Source: Paenibacillus sp. FSL H7-0357 (GTDB lineage: Bacteria > Bacillota > Bacilli > Paenibacillales > Paenibacillaceae). From it: a stretch of DNA of 64,000 bases. Each line of letters begins with the position of its first letter. The first letter of the stretch is position 1. The notes beneath the pieces were generated by a model. The model saw only the letters and a list, made by a program, of their open reading frames with translations, did no database searches and was not told the origin of the DNA. Location of the stretch: contig NZ_CP009241.1 of the NCBI RefSeq assembly GCF_000758525.1, positions 4,216,001 to 4,280,000 of the forward strand, given 5' to 3'. Below are positions 52,565 to 61,146 of the stretch, piece after piece. The translations under genes and the position numbers were made by a program.

Positions 52565-53223
52565 TGAATCTCCTCCCTTAAACTCAAGAAATCCATTGCT
52601 TGGCCGGCTGACGGTTGAAGCAGACTGTACAGATAGTGAAGTAGTGCATTGAATTGCATACTGGTATCCGCTTGCTTGATGCCAACCGTGATGGAATGTG
52701 TAACGATACCTTCCTGAAAGGAGGAGACCACCCTGGATATCTCACTAAGATCCATGACTGGAGTAAATTCGCCGCGGCTTACCCCCGTCCGAAGCAAATC
52801 TGCAAAACGTTCGATGCCTCTTTCGTACCGTCTTTCAAGCAGCTCTCTGCGTGGAGAATCACGCCAGCCGACTAGAAAATACTCGTAAAAAGCAGACATC
52901 ATACCGCCGCCCTCCATTTGCTCCAAATCATGAAGCTGCTGGGTATAGAGTGTGATAATGACTTCCCACATGGATGATGAAGCAGCCTTCAAGTATTCAA
53001 GATACTGTTCATACTCAAGATCCTGACGATCCAGCAATGCTTCAAAAATTTCCTCCTTCGTTTGATAATAGAGGTAAATCCAGCCCCGGCTCATGCCTGC
53101 TTCCTCGATAATATCCTTCAGCGAGACCGCGCCGTAGCCTTTTCTAATAAATACACTTTTAGCAGCATCCAATATCTGCCGGCTTCGCTGTTCTTTCCGG
53201 TGATCCGTCAATCGGGGAGACAT
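52561..53223 (-). CDS. TetR-family transcriptional regulator
   Basis: This 220-aa regulator has an N-terminal helix-turn-helix (about 12-58: ILDAAKSVFIRKGYGAVSLK, then GWIYLYYQTKEEIFEAL), followed by an all-helical ligand-binding domain. It is the first gene of a two-gene unit with the MFS exporter. A 21-bp perfect inverted repeat just upstream of its start is a likely autoregulatory site. The usual model would be repression of the pump until a ligand, perhaps the cluster product, binds. That ligand is not deducible from sequence. Confidence 0.92.
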   Translation of the reverse strand: MSPRLTDHRKEQRSRQILDAAKSVFIRKGYGAVSLKDIIEEAGMSRGWIYLYYQTKEEIFEALLDRQDLEYEQYLEYLKAASSSMWEVIITLYTQQLHDLEQMEGGGMMSAFYEYFLVGWRDSPRRELLERRYERGIERFADLLRTGVSRGEFTPVMDLSEISRVVSSFQEGIVTHSITVGIKQADTSMQFNALLHYLYSLLQPSAGQAMDFLSLREEIQ

Positions 53224-53248
53224 TTACCCGCCGCCTTTCTAATTATCC

Positions 53249-53296
53249 AAAATGAACCGCGTGTCATTATTATTTTAATGACACGCGGTTCATTTT
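53249..53296. promoter_or_regulatory. 21-bp perfect inverted repeat, probable TetR operator pair
   Basis: The arms 53249-53269 and 53276-53296 are perfect reverse complements separated by a 6-nt AT loop. The left arm contains AATGAACCGCGTGTCATT, which is itself nearly palindromic (outer AATGA/TCATT around CGCG), as TetR operators usually are. This gives two mirrored operator-like sites 25-75 bp upstream of the TetR start codon. A hairpin in the leader RNA is the alternative reading. A terminator is unlikely because the element lies upstream of the gene it would end. Confidence 0.78.
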
Positions 53297-53535
53297 GCAA
53301 CAAATAAATAGCGTAATAATCTATAATTATTAATAAGATTCTCTTGTTATATTGTCTTTAAATTCCAGGTTATTCTCCAATGGAACTAAGTTCTTGTTCT
53401 CCGATGTAAGAAGACAAGAACATAGTGCCATTAGAACCCGAGCCAGGCGAGGATATCTCACGAAATAAAAAACCACTTAGGCTCGGAAATCCCAAGCTCA
53501 AGTGGTTAATCGTGCTTTTATATCTTATAACGACC
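53297..53535. other. AT-rich intergenic stretch with short inverted repeat and minus-strand terminator
   Basis: Together with the operator region this is a 312-bp gap between the TetR start (53223) and the minus-strand flavoprotein gene (53536). It probably holds the TetR-MFS promoter in the AT-rich part near 53297-53345. An 8-bp inverted repeat GTTCTTGT (53390-53397)/ACAAGAAC (53414-53421) is present. A terminator for the flavoprotein gene lies at 53465-53507. I see no ORF, tRNA or other gene here. Confidence 0.6.
53465..53507 (-). terminator. Intrinsic terminator of the minus-strand flavoprotein gene
   Basis: Read on the minus strand, AACCACTT and AAGTGGTT (plus-strand 53500-53507 and 53471-53478) form an 8-bp stem around a partly paired loop and are followed by a run of T. 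It lies just downstream of the stop codon at 53536. Confidence 0.82.
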
Positions 53536-54501
53536 TTAAGTTGTCGGGTTCAATGCCCCTTGATACTCATTCATTAAATTGTCGATAATCTGCTGTACGG
53601 ACAAAATCTCTTTAATCTCATGGACTCTGGACCCAGCAAAAACCAAACCGTTCTTAACATCTCCTCTAAGGGAAGTAAGCAGGGACTCCATTGTACAGAA
53701 GCGATGTGAACAAACCTTTAGACAATCATAGCATTTGACTATCTTTAATTTAGCATTATCACTGATCCGGTCCGTAAATTCATTCCGAATCGCTCTACCT
53801 TCTAGACCCACTGTAGACTTGATGAGGACAGTATCTCCTTGCTGAGCATCTACATACTTTTGCTTGAAGGCTAAGGGAGCATCACACTCATGGCTTGCCA
53901 CAAAACGGGTACCCATTTGAACACCAGATGCGCCAATCCGAAGGGCTTTTGCGATATCATCCCCTGTCAGAATCCCACCCGCAGCAATAACCGGAATGGA
54001 AACGGCCTCTAAGACTTCAGGAAGGATATCAAACATGGATCTGTCTGTACCTAAATGGCCTCCAGCTTCGAACCCTTCCACAACGACTGCGGAGGCACCA
54101 AGTCTTTCGGAAATTCTGGCTAATTTGGCGGATGAAACAATAGTTACCACAGGAGTACCATATTCTTTACCCCAAGCATAAATATCTCTAGAAATTCCGG
54201 CTCCAGAAATAATAAAGTCAACCTTTTCTTCCAAAGCAACCTTCATTTTTTCGGCAAAATCCTTTACTGCGAATAGTACATTCACACCGATATAGCCACT
54301 CCCTTTAGAGAGTTCTCTTGTTTTGCGAATATGCATTCTCAGCTCTTCAGTAGTGATCCCTGTACCAGAGATGGTGCCGATCCCGCCTGCATTGGCTACA
54401 GCAGCGGCTAGTCCACTTAAGGATATACCTACGCCCATTCCACCTTGAATAACAGGAACTCTGGATTTAATATGTCCGAATTGGATTGTTGGAAGTTTCA
54501 A
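53536..54501 (-). CDS. Nitronate monooxygenase / FabK-like flavoprotein
   Basis: This 321-aa TIM-barrel FMN enzyme of the nitronate monooxygenase/enoyl-reductase II family shows IQGGMGVGIS near the N-terminus. FMN phosphate-binding elements follow: VVVEGFEAGGHLG, PVIAAGGI and GVQMGTRF. The C-terminal region has a Cys cluster CYDCLKVCSHRFC (about 262-274) seen in some family members. Members either oxidise nitronates or act as FabK enoyl-ACP reductases; the sequence alone does not decide. The start is TTG at 54501 with AGAGGTG upstream on the minus strand. It lies outside the GC-rich operon and has its own terminator, so it is probably ordinary metabolism. Confidence 0.88.
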   Translation of the reverse strand: MKLPTIQFGHIKSRVPVIQGGMGVGISLSGLAAAVANAGGIGTISGTGITTEELRMHIRKTRELSKGSGYIGVNVLFAVKDFAEKMKVALEEKVDFIISGAGISRDIYAWGKEYGTPVVTIVSSAKLARISERLGASAVVVEGFEAGGHLGTDRSMFDILPEVLEAVSIPVIAAGGILTGDDIAKALRIGASGVQMGTRFVASHECDAPLAFKQKYVDAQQGDTVLIKSTVGLEGRAIRNEFTDRISDNAKLKIVKCYDCLKVCSHRFCTMESLLTSLRGDVKNGLVFAGSRVHEIKEILSVQQIIDNLMNEYQGALNPTT

Positions 54502-54755
54502 TTACACACCTCTTTCACAAATTGTAGATATCATAAAAACTCCTATGGAGTAATTAGCTATAACTTAACACAGTTAAGTCTTTCCCGATGTGACTGTGAG
54601 CATGCTCAAACTATGTTAAATATCATGTCTTTCAAGTAGGCCTCTTTTTTATGAAACTCTATTAACGAACGATAAAATTGTCTTAACTGGAAGCCATTCT
54701 TTAGATTGTGTTATTCTGTCTAATAGTGAACTCAATTTAGAGAGCGGGATGTTAC

Positions 54756-55433
54756 TTGAAAAGAAACATATTATATATTGAAGATAATGAGAAAATAGGC
54801 AATTGGGTAAAAGAAGAATTGGAGCGGCGAGGATTTTCAGTTCAGTGGCTGCTTTCTGGTGATGGAGCCGAAAAAGAAGTGAATCAGCATGAAATCGTTA
54901 TTTTGGACATCATGTTACCCGGTTTAGACGGATTTACTGTGGGAAAACGATTAAAAAAGGCAGCTCCTGCTGTTCCTATTTTGCTGTTAACTGCCCGAAC
55001 ATCGATAGATGATAAGGTAGAAGGTTTACAATTTGCTGATGACTATTTAACGAAGCCATTCCATACGGATGAATTAGTTGCTAGATTAGAAGTATTAATC
55101 CGTCGAAGTGGCGGAACACATTCCGAACGTATTTCATTAGGAAATGATATTGAAGTAGATCCAGAAGTCCAAATGGTATTTGACAAAATCACAGGAGAAG
55201 AAATTATATTGACAGGGAAACAACATCAAATTTTAATGTACTTCTTACGCCACCCTAATCAAGTGTTACCAAAAGAACAAATCTATGAAGCCGTTTGGGA
55301 AGAAGCTTTTATAACAGGTGATAAAACATTAATGGTACATATCCATCGACTGCGCCAAAAGTTGGAACGTCATCCGGATTCCCCAGAGATTATTGAAACG
55401 TTGAAGGGAATAGGTTATCGGGTGAAACTATGA
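54756..55433 (+). CDS. OmpR/PhoB-family response regulator
   Basis: This 225-aa regulator has a receiver domain (about 4-115) with Glu-Asp near the N-terminus, phospho-acceptor Asp51 (VILDIMLPG), TAR at about 79-81 and Lys in LTKPF. A C-terminal winged-helix DNA-binding domain (about 128-225) ends in GIGYRVKL. The start is TTG 54756; the ATG seven bases upstream is out of frame. It overlaps the kinase gene by ATGA and leads a five-gene unit ending in an ABC transporter. Confidence 0.93.
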   Translation: MKRNILYIEDNEKIGNWVKEELERRGFSVQWLLSGDGAEKEVNQHEIVILDIMLPGLDGFTVGKRLKKAAPAVPILLLTARTSIDDKVEGLQFADDYLTKPFHTDELVARLEVLIRRSGGTHSERISLGNDIEVDPEVQMVFDKITGEEIILTGKQHQILMYFLRHPNQVLPKEQIYEAVWEEAFITGDKTLMVHIHRLRQKLERHPDSPEIIETLKGIGYRVKL

Positions 55434-56431
55434 AACAGACTAAATCATTATTTCGTCGTTTTCTAAAAGGACATTTTCTATTTATCTTTTTTCCTCCGAT
55501 TGTACTTATTTTCTTATCTGCGTTCATTGAGTCTCCTTTTAATGAAGAAGAGCTGAACAAGTTAAATTATTTTTACGTTGTACTGCTTTTCTTTGGTTTT
55601 ATTATTGTAGCATTTGTTGTAATATCTTGGATTTTCTTCTTGAGGCTTCGTAAACGTCTCACCCGCTTACAGGAAGTCATGTCATTTTCAGCTAATAATT
55701 TTCCTAAACCAATATCTGTTCAAAGAGATCGTATGGATGAAATAGACCAGTTAGGAAGTTCTTTTAATTGGATGATTCAGCAGCTTGAAGACAGCCGCAA
55801 GCGAGAATATGAAGAGGAATTATTACGACATCGGCTCATTGCGAATTTATCTCACGACTTACGAACGCCACTTACTATTTTGAGAGGACATATCACCAGA
55901 TTAAATAAAGAAGCAATAAGTTTAGAAGGACAAAACTCATTAACAGAGATGAACCATACGATTACAAGAGTCGGAGATCTAATGGATGATTTACTTTCCT
56001 ATACATTGCTTACATCAGGGAAACATCCTTTCGGGCCCACTTCAACAGATATTGGACGTTTAGTAAGAGCATCTGTTGCTGCGTGGTATCCTGTATTTGA
56101 AGAAAAAGAAATTCAGGTTGATGTTGATTTACCGGCAGAGGAGACTTTTTATTGGAAAGCAGATCCTAAATGGATGACACGGGTTCTGGACAATTTATTT
56201 CAGAATATTCTTCGCCATGCAGCAGAGGGGAAATATGTACACATTATGGTAGATGTAGAAAAAGAACAGATCCTTGTTGCAGACAGAGGTCCAGGTATGG
56301 ATAACTCTTCCTATGAGCATGGGGCGGGGATTGGTTTATCGGCTTTAAATTATATGTTGAAAAAAATGAAGCTGAAAGCTGACTTTACATCAAATGAAAA
56401 CGGCACAAGAGTGGTTATTGGTAGAGCTTAA
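55430..56431 (+). CDS. Membrane sensor histidine kinase
   Basis: This 333-aa kinase has two N-terminal membrane helices (about 15-33 and 48-71) with only a short extracellular loop between them, so it probably senses at or within the membrane. A HAMP-like linker follows. The HisKA motif ANLSHDLRTPLTILRGH carries the phospho-acceptor His142, and the HATPase domain has DNLFQNILRHA and DRGPGMD. It pairs with the regulator upstream. The short-loop design and the ABC genes that follow resemble kinases that respond to cell-envelope-active peptides. Confidence 0.92.
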   Translation: MKQTKSLFRRFLKGHFLFIFFPPIVLIFLSAFIESPFNEEELNKLNYFYVVLLFFGFIIVAFVVISWIFFLRLRKRLTRLQEVMSFSANNFPKPISVQRDRMDEIDQLGSSFNWMIQQLEDSRKREYEEELLRHRLIANLSHDLRTPLTILRGHITRLNKEAISLEGQNSLTEMNHTITRVGDLMDDLLSYTLLTSGKHPFGPTSTDIGRLVRASVAAWYPVFEEKEIQVDVDLPAEETFYWKADPKWMTRVLDNLFQNILRHAAEGKYVHIMVDVEKEQILVADRGPGMDNSSYEHGAGIGLSALNYMLKKMKLKADFTSNENGTRVVIGRA

Positions 56432-56523
56432 CCTAAAGGTAACCCAGAATTAAACAGCATGATCACCGGGATGTAACTTTGCTTCTTTATAATTAGAACC
56501 ATAACAGAAAGGAAGTGTTATGG

Positions 56524-57237
56524 TTGCTTACAATTGATAACTTAGTCAAACATCGCGGAACTGGGGAAATCTTATCAGGTATTAGTTTTAAAGCTAGACC
56601 AGGTAGAGTAACTGGTTTTTTAGGTCCAAATGGGGCAGGTAAAAGTTCTACACTTCGCATCCTGCTTGGATTAGATCGTGCCACCTCAGGGAGTGCGCTA
56701 ATTAATGGAAAGCCATTCGCAGAATTACATAACCCTCTGGCAACAGTAGGTGCCGCACTTGATGGATTTGGAGCTCATCGTATGCGAACAGGACGGGCAC
56801 ATTTGCGTTGGATTGCCCGTGCGGCAGGATTGTCCCGCTCACGTGTCGAGGAAGTTCTGGAAATAGTGGGTCTTACTAATGCGGCTGGCAAAAGAGTTGG
56901 AAGTTATTCCCTTGGTATGGGAAGAAGACTTGGAATGGCTGCTGCATTACTAGGTGATCCCCAGATATTGATTTTAGATGAACCCGTAAACGGGCTCGAC
57001 CCAGAAGGAATTCGTTGGATTCGGACATTTTTACGTGAACGTGCTGATTCTGGAAACACGGTGTTATTATCCAGTCATCTAATGGGAGAGCTTGCAGAGA
57101 CTGTTGATGATGTGGTGATTATTAAGCATGGAAAAATCGTTGCAAATGGAACATTGGAAGAAGTAATAGGTAACCATTCCACGCTGGAGGAAGCCTTTTT
57201 TGCCCTGACATCTGAAAATGCAGGTGAGGTTGTATGA
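56524..57237 (+). CDS. ABC transporter ATP-binding protein
   Basis: This 237-aa ATPase has Walker A GPNGAGKSS (about 34-42), signature SLGMGRRLG, Walker B ILILDEP, and the H-loop in LLSSHLMGEL. The frame opens at GTG 56515, but that codon sits inside the ribosome site AGAAAGGAAG, so TTG 56524 is the likelier start. It is most like the NatA/EpiF-type ATPases of lantibiotic self-protection and drug-export ABC systems. It overlaps the next gene by ATGA. Confidence 0.9.
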   Translation: MLTIDNLVKHRGTGEILSGISFKARPGRVTGFLGPNGAGKSSTLRILLGLDRATSGSALINGKPFAELHNPLATVGAALDGFGAHRMRTGRAHLRWIARAAGLSRSRVEEVLEIVGLTNAAGKRVGSYSLGMGRRLGMAAALLGDPQILILDEPVNGLDPEGIRWIRTFLRERADSGNTVLLSSHLMGELAETVDDVVIIKHGKIVANGTLEEVIGNHSTLEEAFFALTSENAGEVV

Positions 57238-57983
57238 GAGCATTCAACGCGGAACTATCTAAATTGTTCTCCCTGCCGGGCATTTGGCTTGCCTTGCTTA
57301 TTGGAGCATTTGCCCCAGCGGTCATTGCTGCCTTGGACAGCATAGCACAAAAAGAAGAGATTATAGCTGGAGTTAGCACACGGTTAACGGAAGTTGGCTA
57401 TATCGGGTTAGCTCTTGGTGTGCAAGGCGTTATTATTCTTGGGGTGCTTGCTGTCAGCAGTGAGTATTTGACAGAGAGCAGTGAATCTGGTGGAGGACAA
57501 CAGATTACAACAAGTTTAACTGTTGTTTCATCCCGATTTCTTTTTTTGCTGGCAAAAGCAGGCGCTGTGACAGTGATCAGCATACTGTTATGTATTGTTG
57601 CTATTATGACAACTGTGTCAGCAACGCATCTTATTCTTGGTGAATATGCCCCTGCATTTGAATGGTCTAAACTTATCGGTGCAGTTTGTTACTGGACATT
57701 CACTGCTCTTTTAGCCTTTGGGATAACTATTCTAACAAAGAATGGTATTATCCCGCTTGCTGTGCTCATAATAAATTCTTCTGTTGTATCATTTAGTGTC
57801 CTGCTTTCTAAGGTTACAAAGTTGGCGTTTTACTTACCAGATAGGGCTGGCGCTGAAATGTTTATGTTTACGAGCGACAGACTTCACACCCCGTTCACAG
57901 GCGGTGTAGTCATGTTTGCCTGGGTAGCCGTTATTTTCATTGTTGCAGCTATTGTATTCCATAGGAGGGACGTTGCATCATGA
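57234..57983 (+). CDS. ABC transporter permease (ABC-2/EpiE-type), first subunit
   Basis: This 249-aa integral membrane protein has about six hydrophobic segments (near 15-35, 54-76, 102-128, 142-164, 170-192, 222-244). The order and size fit the EpiE/G or ABC-2 permeases paired with such ATPases. It is coupled on both sides by ATGA overlaps, giving an ATPase-permease-permease transporter. Confidence 0.88.
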   Translation: MRAFNAELSKLFSLPGIWLALLIGAFAPAVIAALDSIAQKEEIIAGVSTRLTEVGYIGLALGVQGVIILGVLAVSSEYLTESSESGGGQQITTSLTVVSSRFLFLLAKAGAVTVISILLCIVAIMTTVSATHLILGEYAPAFEWSKLIGAVCYWTFTALLAFGITILTKNGIIPLAVLIINSSVVSFSVLLSKVTKLAFYLPDRAGAEMFMFTSDRLHTPFTGGVVMFAWVAVIFIVAAIVFHRRDVAS

Positions 57984-58738
57984 GTGTCTCATCTAGTAGA
58001 AAGATAACACAAATCCTTGGTGCTGAACTGGATAAATTAGTTACATTACCATTGATATGGCGCACTCTTATGGGTACCTTCATTCTTAATTTAGGTTTAG
58101 CCGCAGCTTTTACTTCTGCTGGTCTACAAGGAGCAGCAGGAACGCAAAGTATACTGAATATAGGACTTGCTTCTATGGGATATCTTCAAGCAGGGTTCAT
58201 TATTCTTGGTATCTTCGCTACTTGTTCGGAGTATACGGGTGGACAGATTCGAACTACTTTAACTACGATACCTTGGCGTGGGTTTCAATTATCCACGAAG
58301 CATTTGGCATTGGCAATTATAACCATTCCTGCTGCATTTATTATTGCTGCATCAGGTGTACTATATACTTTTATTATGATGAGAGACACAGCAGTAGTGA
58401 TTGAAATAGACACAATGATAGAATCATTAGCAGGTGCAACAGGCTATCTAACCTTAACCACACTTCTCAGTGCAGCTATAGGTGCTTTATTAAGACGAAC
58501 TACTCCTGCTTTAGTGGTACTGCTTGGTTATTATTTCATTGTCAGTCCTTTGTCGAGAGATTTTCTACACAGTATTAAAAATTATTTTCCGGATACAGCA
58601 GGATATTATATGTATATGCCGCCTTCCTCTGATGAGATAAATGTCCTTACACCCATGCAAGGGACAGGTATTTCAATGTTATGGACACTGATCTTTTTTA
58701 CAGCAGCTATTGTATTTTACCGTAAACGAGATGCGTAA
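57980..58738 (+). CDS. ABC transporter permease (ABC-2/EpiG-type), second subunit
   Basis: This 252-aa protein has about six membrane segments and resembles the first permease in topology, with a conserved central CSEYTGGQIRTTL segment matching SSEYLTESSESGGGQ in its partner. It ends the five-gene regulator-kinase-ABC unit and is followed by a hairpin terminator. The unit is likely induced by, and protective against, a membrane-active compound. Confidence 0.88.
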   Translation: MSVSSSRKITQILGAELDKLVTLPLIWRTLMGTFILNLGLAAAFTSAGLQGAAGTQSILNIGLASMGYLQAGFIILGIFATCSEYTGGQIRTTLTTIPWRGFQLSTKHLALAIITIPAAFIIAASGVLYTFIMMRDTAVVIEIDTMIESLAGATGYLTLTTLLSAAIGALLRRTTPALVVLLGYYFIVSPLSRDFLHSIKNYFPDTAGYYMYMPPSSDEINVLTPMQGTGISMLWTLIFFTAAIVFYRKRDA

Positions 58739-58804
58739 GTTTATTCCATCGATGAATCCCACGGGATGTTCTTGAGAATATTGAGTGGGAATAGCTTAGG
58801 AACT

Positions 58805-58860
58805 AAAATACTCTCTTTTATCTGCTTGTATAGCAAATAGAAGAGAGTATTTATTATATT
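58805..58860 (+). terminator. Hairpin terminator after the ABC operon
   Basis: AAATACTCTCTT (58806-58817) and AAGAGAGTATTT (58841-58852) form a 12-bp perfect stem, followed by the AT-rich ATTATATTT. It lies about 70 bp after the last permease stop. Confidence 0.78.
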
Positions 58861-59102
58861 TCGATAAGTAAAGTAGTACTAGAAGTATTTAATTTGTAAT
58901 TCCAAAGCTAGTATTAGTTATATATTTCGGTTTATTGCTATGCAGGACATGAGAAGGGTTTCACAGGTTTAGCTGTCATGATAACGCTCTTTCTGTGCCT
59001 GTTCATACTCCGTTCATATTGCCGTCACGAAGGGGACATCTTGGTTGATTACACTTTGAATATGTCGCTAGCGCGGCTCTACAGATATAAAGACAGGAGA
59101 AG
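58861..59102. other. Intergenic remainder upstream of the hydrolase pair
   Basis: With the terminator this makes a 364-bp gap without a gene. It presumably carries the promoter of the hydrolase pair, but I cannot place -35/-10 boxes with confidence. The only firm element is AGGAGA just before the ATG at 59103. No ORF or RNA gene is apparent. Confidence 0.5.
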
Positions 59103-60092
59103 ATGAACGTGGCAGGAACGGTGGAAATCAAGACAGGGAACAGAATCCGCAAAAAACAGAAACTATGGTTGAAAATAATAGGAGGTCTTCTCGGGGCGCT
59201 TGTGCTATTCATGGGCATCTTGTTTATCGTTAATGTGATCAGTAACGGGGTCGAGAAAAAGAAAATCGAACCGTACGGCCAGTATGTCAATGTGGATGGT
59301 AAAAAAATGAATGTGTTTATTCAAGGCAGCGGCGAACAGACAATCGTCCTTCTTCCTGGACAAGGAACTCCGTCGCCAGTACTTGATTTCAAATTGCTGA
59401 TCGATGAATTGTCTCCAGAATACAAAGTCGTAGCGATTGAGCCGTTCGGATACGGGTTGAGCGACGAAACTGAGAAGGAAAGAACAACAGAGAATATCGT
59501 CAGTGAAGTTCACGAAGCTGTGCAGCAGTTGGGTATTGACCGTTACGTTCTTATGGGACATTCCATCACTGGACTATACGGAGTGTCTTACGTGAACAGC
59601 TACCCGGATGAGGTTCTTGCTTTTGTCGGCATCGACAGCAGTGTTCCGAATCAACCCGGCATGGATGTCAAATTGCCTCTGAAATCCATGCAGTTTCTGC
59701 AAAAATCAGGTCTGATGAGATTGTTCCAAAAGGTGAGCGAAGATCCATATGAGTCACTTGCCATCGATGAGTATACTAAAGAACAAATGCGTCTCATTTC
59801 GAATCAAGTCGCGACCAATCCAACAATGATGGATGAGCTCAGACATCTCGGTACCAATTTTAAAAATGGAGAACAGCTTACCTACCCTAACGATTTGCCG
59901 GTGCTTCTTTTCGTCCAGTCGAATAACGAGAACAATGAGCAGTGGGTTCCGCTGCATGAGGCACAAGTCAAACAATCGGCACAGGGAAAAATGATCCCGA
60001 TGGAAGGCTCACATTACCTGCATCATACGAAATTCAAAGAAATCGCCGGGGCATTCAAAGCGTACATGAAGCAAATACAACCTTTCAAATAA
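59103..60092 (+). CDS. Membrane-anchored alpha/beta hydrolase (paralogue 1)
   Basis: This 329-aa protein has a basic N-terminus and one membrane helix (about 21-43), then an alpha/beta hydrolase domain. The oxyanion region is LLPGQGTPSP, the nucleophile motif GHSITG, and the catalytic His GSHYLHH near the C-terminus. The catalytic domain would lie outside the membrane. The next gene is a clear paralogue with the same anchor and spacing. No specific substrate is evident. Confidence 0.88.
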   Translation: MNVAGTVEIKTGNRIRKKQKLWLKIIGGLLGALVLFMGILFIVNVISNGVEKKKIEPYGQYVNVDGKKMNVFIQGSGEQTIVLLPGQGTPSPVLDFKLLIDELSPEYKVVAIEPFGYGLSDETEKERTTENIVSEVHEAVQQLGIDRYVLMGHSITGLYGVSYVNSYPDEVLAFVGIDSSVPNQPGMDVKLPLKSMQFLQKSGLMRLFQKVSEDPYESLAIDEYTKEQMRLISNQVATNPTMMDELRHLGTNFKNGEQLTYPNDLPVLLFVQSNNENNEQWVPLHEAQVKQSAQGKMIPMEGSHYLHHTKFKEIAGAFKAYMKQIQPFK

Positions 60093-60110
60093 TAAGAGGA
60101 GGGAGAGAGT

Positions 60111-61103
60111 TTGGCACAACCAGCAGGAGAGGAAGTAAGGAAGCGTTCAATAGTGAAAAGAGTGCTGCATATTTCATTAAAAGTAATCGCCGCAGTGGTT
60201 ATAGCTATTCTACTTTTTATCGCCATCGTATTTACTGTAAACAAAATCAGCAGTCATTCAGAACAAAAAAGAATGGAGCAGTATGGTCAGCTTGTGTCTG
60301 TAGATGGTAAGCATATGAATGTTTTCATCCAAGGCGAAGGCGAAGAAACCGTAGTGCTTCTTCCCGGTTATGGAACAGCGGCGCCCGCACTTGATTTTAA
60401 GCCACTCCTATCAGAGTTAAGCCCTTATTATAAAGTCGTCGTGATCGAACCTTTTGGTTACGGATTGAGCGATCAATCCCGGAAGGAGCGCAGTTCAGCC
60501 AACATTGTAAGTGAAATTCATGAAGCGTTACAAAGTCTCCAGATCGATCGTTACACCCTTATAGCTCACTCTATTTCCGGGCTCTATAGTCTGGATTATG
60601 TGAACCAATATCCAAATGAAGTGAAAGCCTTTATCGGGCTGGACAGCAGTGTTCCGTCACTAAGCGAACAGAAAATTGATTCGTCTGATACAGAACCGGT
60701 TAAATGGTTCCGCAACCTGGGCTTTGCCCGGTTACAACTGAAACTGAGTGCTGACCCTTATGAAGGACTGCCCTATGATAAAGCGGCTAAAGAACAATTG
60801 GACATCTTGATACGCAAAAACATGTATAATACAACTCAATTAAATGAGGCAGTGAGTATGTATTCCAACTTTAAAGCAGCAGAAAAACTCACTTTTCCTG
60901 CCAATTTACCTGTCCTTTTCTTTCTTCAGGCGAATCACCCTGCGACGGACCGATGGATTCCGGAACATGAGAAGCAGATACAGAACTCTGTACATGGAGA
61001 AATGGTCTTATTGGACGCGGGACATTATCTGTATCGTTCCCATTCTAAAGAAATCTCTGAAAAAATAAGGGGATTTACGGGAGGAATAAACTCAACAGAT
61101 TAA
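60111..61103 (+). CDS. Membrane-anchored alpha/beta hydrolase (paralogue 2)
   Basis: This 330-aa paralogue of the preceding gene shares blocks such as MNVFIQGEGEETVVLLPG, EPFGYGLSD and DSSVP. The nucleophile motif is AHSISG rather than GHSITG, with Ser retained. Catalytic His is in AGHYLYR. Start is TTG 60111 with AGAGGAGG at the right distance, 18 bp after its neighbour, so the two are co-transcribed. A local tandem duplication followed by divergence is the simplest history. Confidence 0.87.
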   Translation: MAQPAGEEVRKRSIVKRVLHISLKVIAAVVIAILLFIAIVFTVNKISSHSEQKRMEQYGQLVSVDGKHMNVFIQGEGEETVVLLPGYGTAAPALDFKPLLSELSPYYKVVVIEPFGYGLSDQSRKERSSANIVSEIHEALQSLQIDRYTLIAHSISGLYSLDYVNQYPNEVKAFIGLDSSVPSLSEQKIDSSDTEPVKWFRNLGFARLQLKLSADPYEGLPYDKAAKEQLDILIRKNMYNTTQLNEAVSMYSNFKAAEKLTFPANLPVLFFLQANHPATDRWIPEHEKQIQNSVHGEMVLLDAGHYLYRSHSKEISEKIRGFTGGINSTD

Positions 61104-61118
61104 CAGTCTGGTACCATC

Positions 61119-61146
61119 ATAAATCGCGCGCTGCGCGATTTATTTT
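61119..61146. terminator. Intrinsic terminator after the hydrolase pair
   Basis: ATAAATCGCGC (61119-61129) and GCGCGATTTAT (61133-61143) make an 11-bp stem with a 3-nt loop, followed by TTT. It lies 16 bp after the second hydrolase stop. Confidence 0.85.

Noticed and set aside
53249..53296. Terminator of the MFS-TetR transcript
   Set aside because: The repeat is upstream of the TetR start on its own strand and its arms look like TetR operators.
53390..53421. 8-bp inverted repeat GTTCTTGT/ACAAGAAC as a tRNA or attachment site
   Set aside because: The element is too short and has no cloverleaf or direct repeat nearby. It is at most a weak operator or chance pairing.
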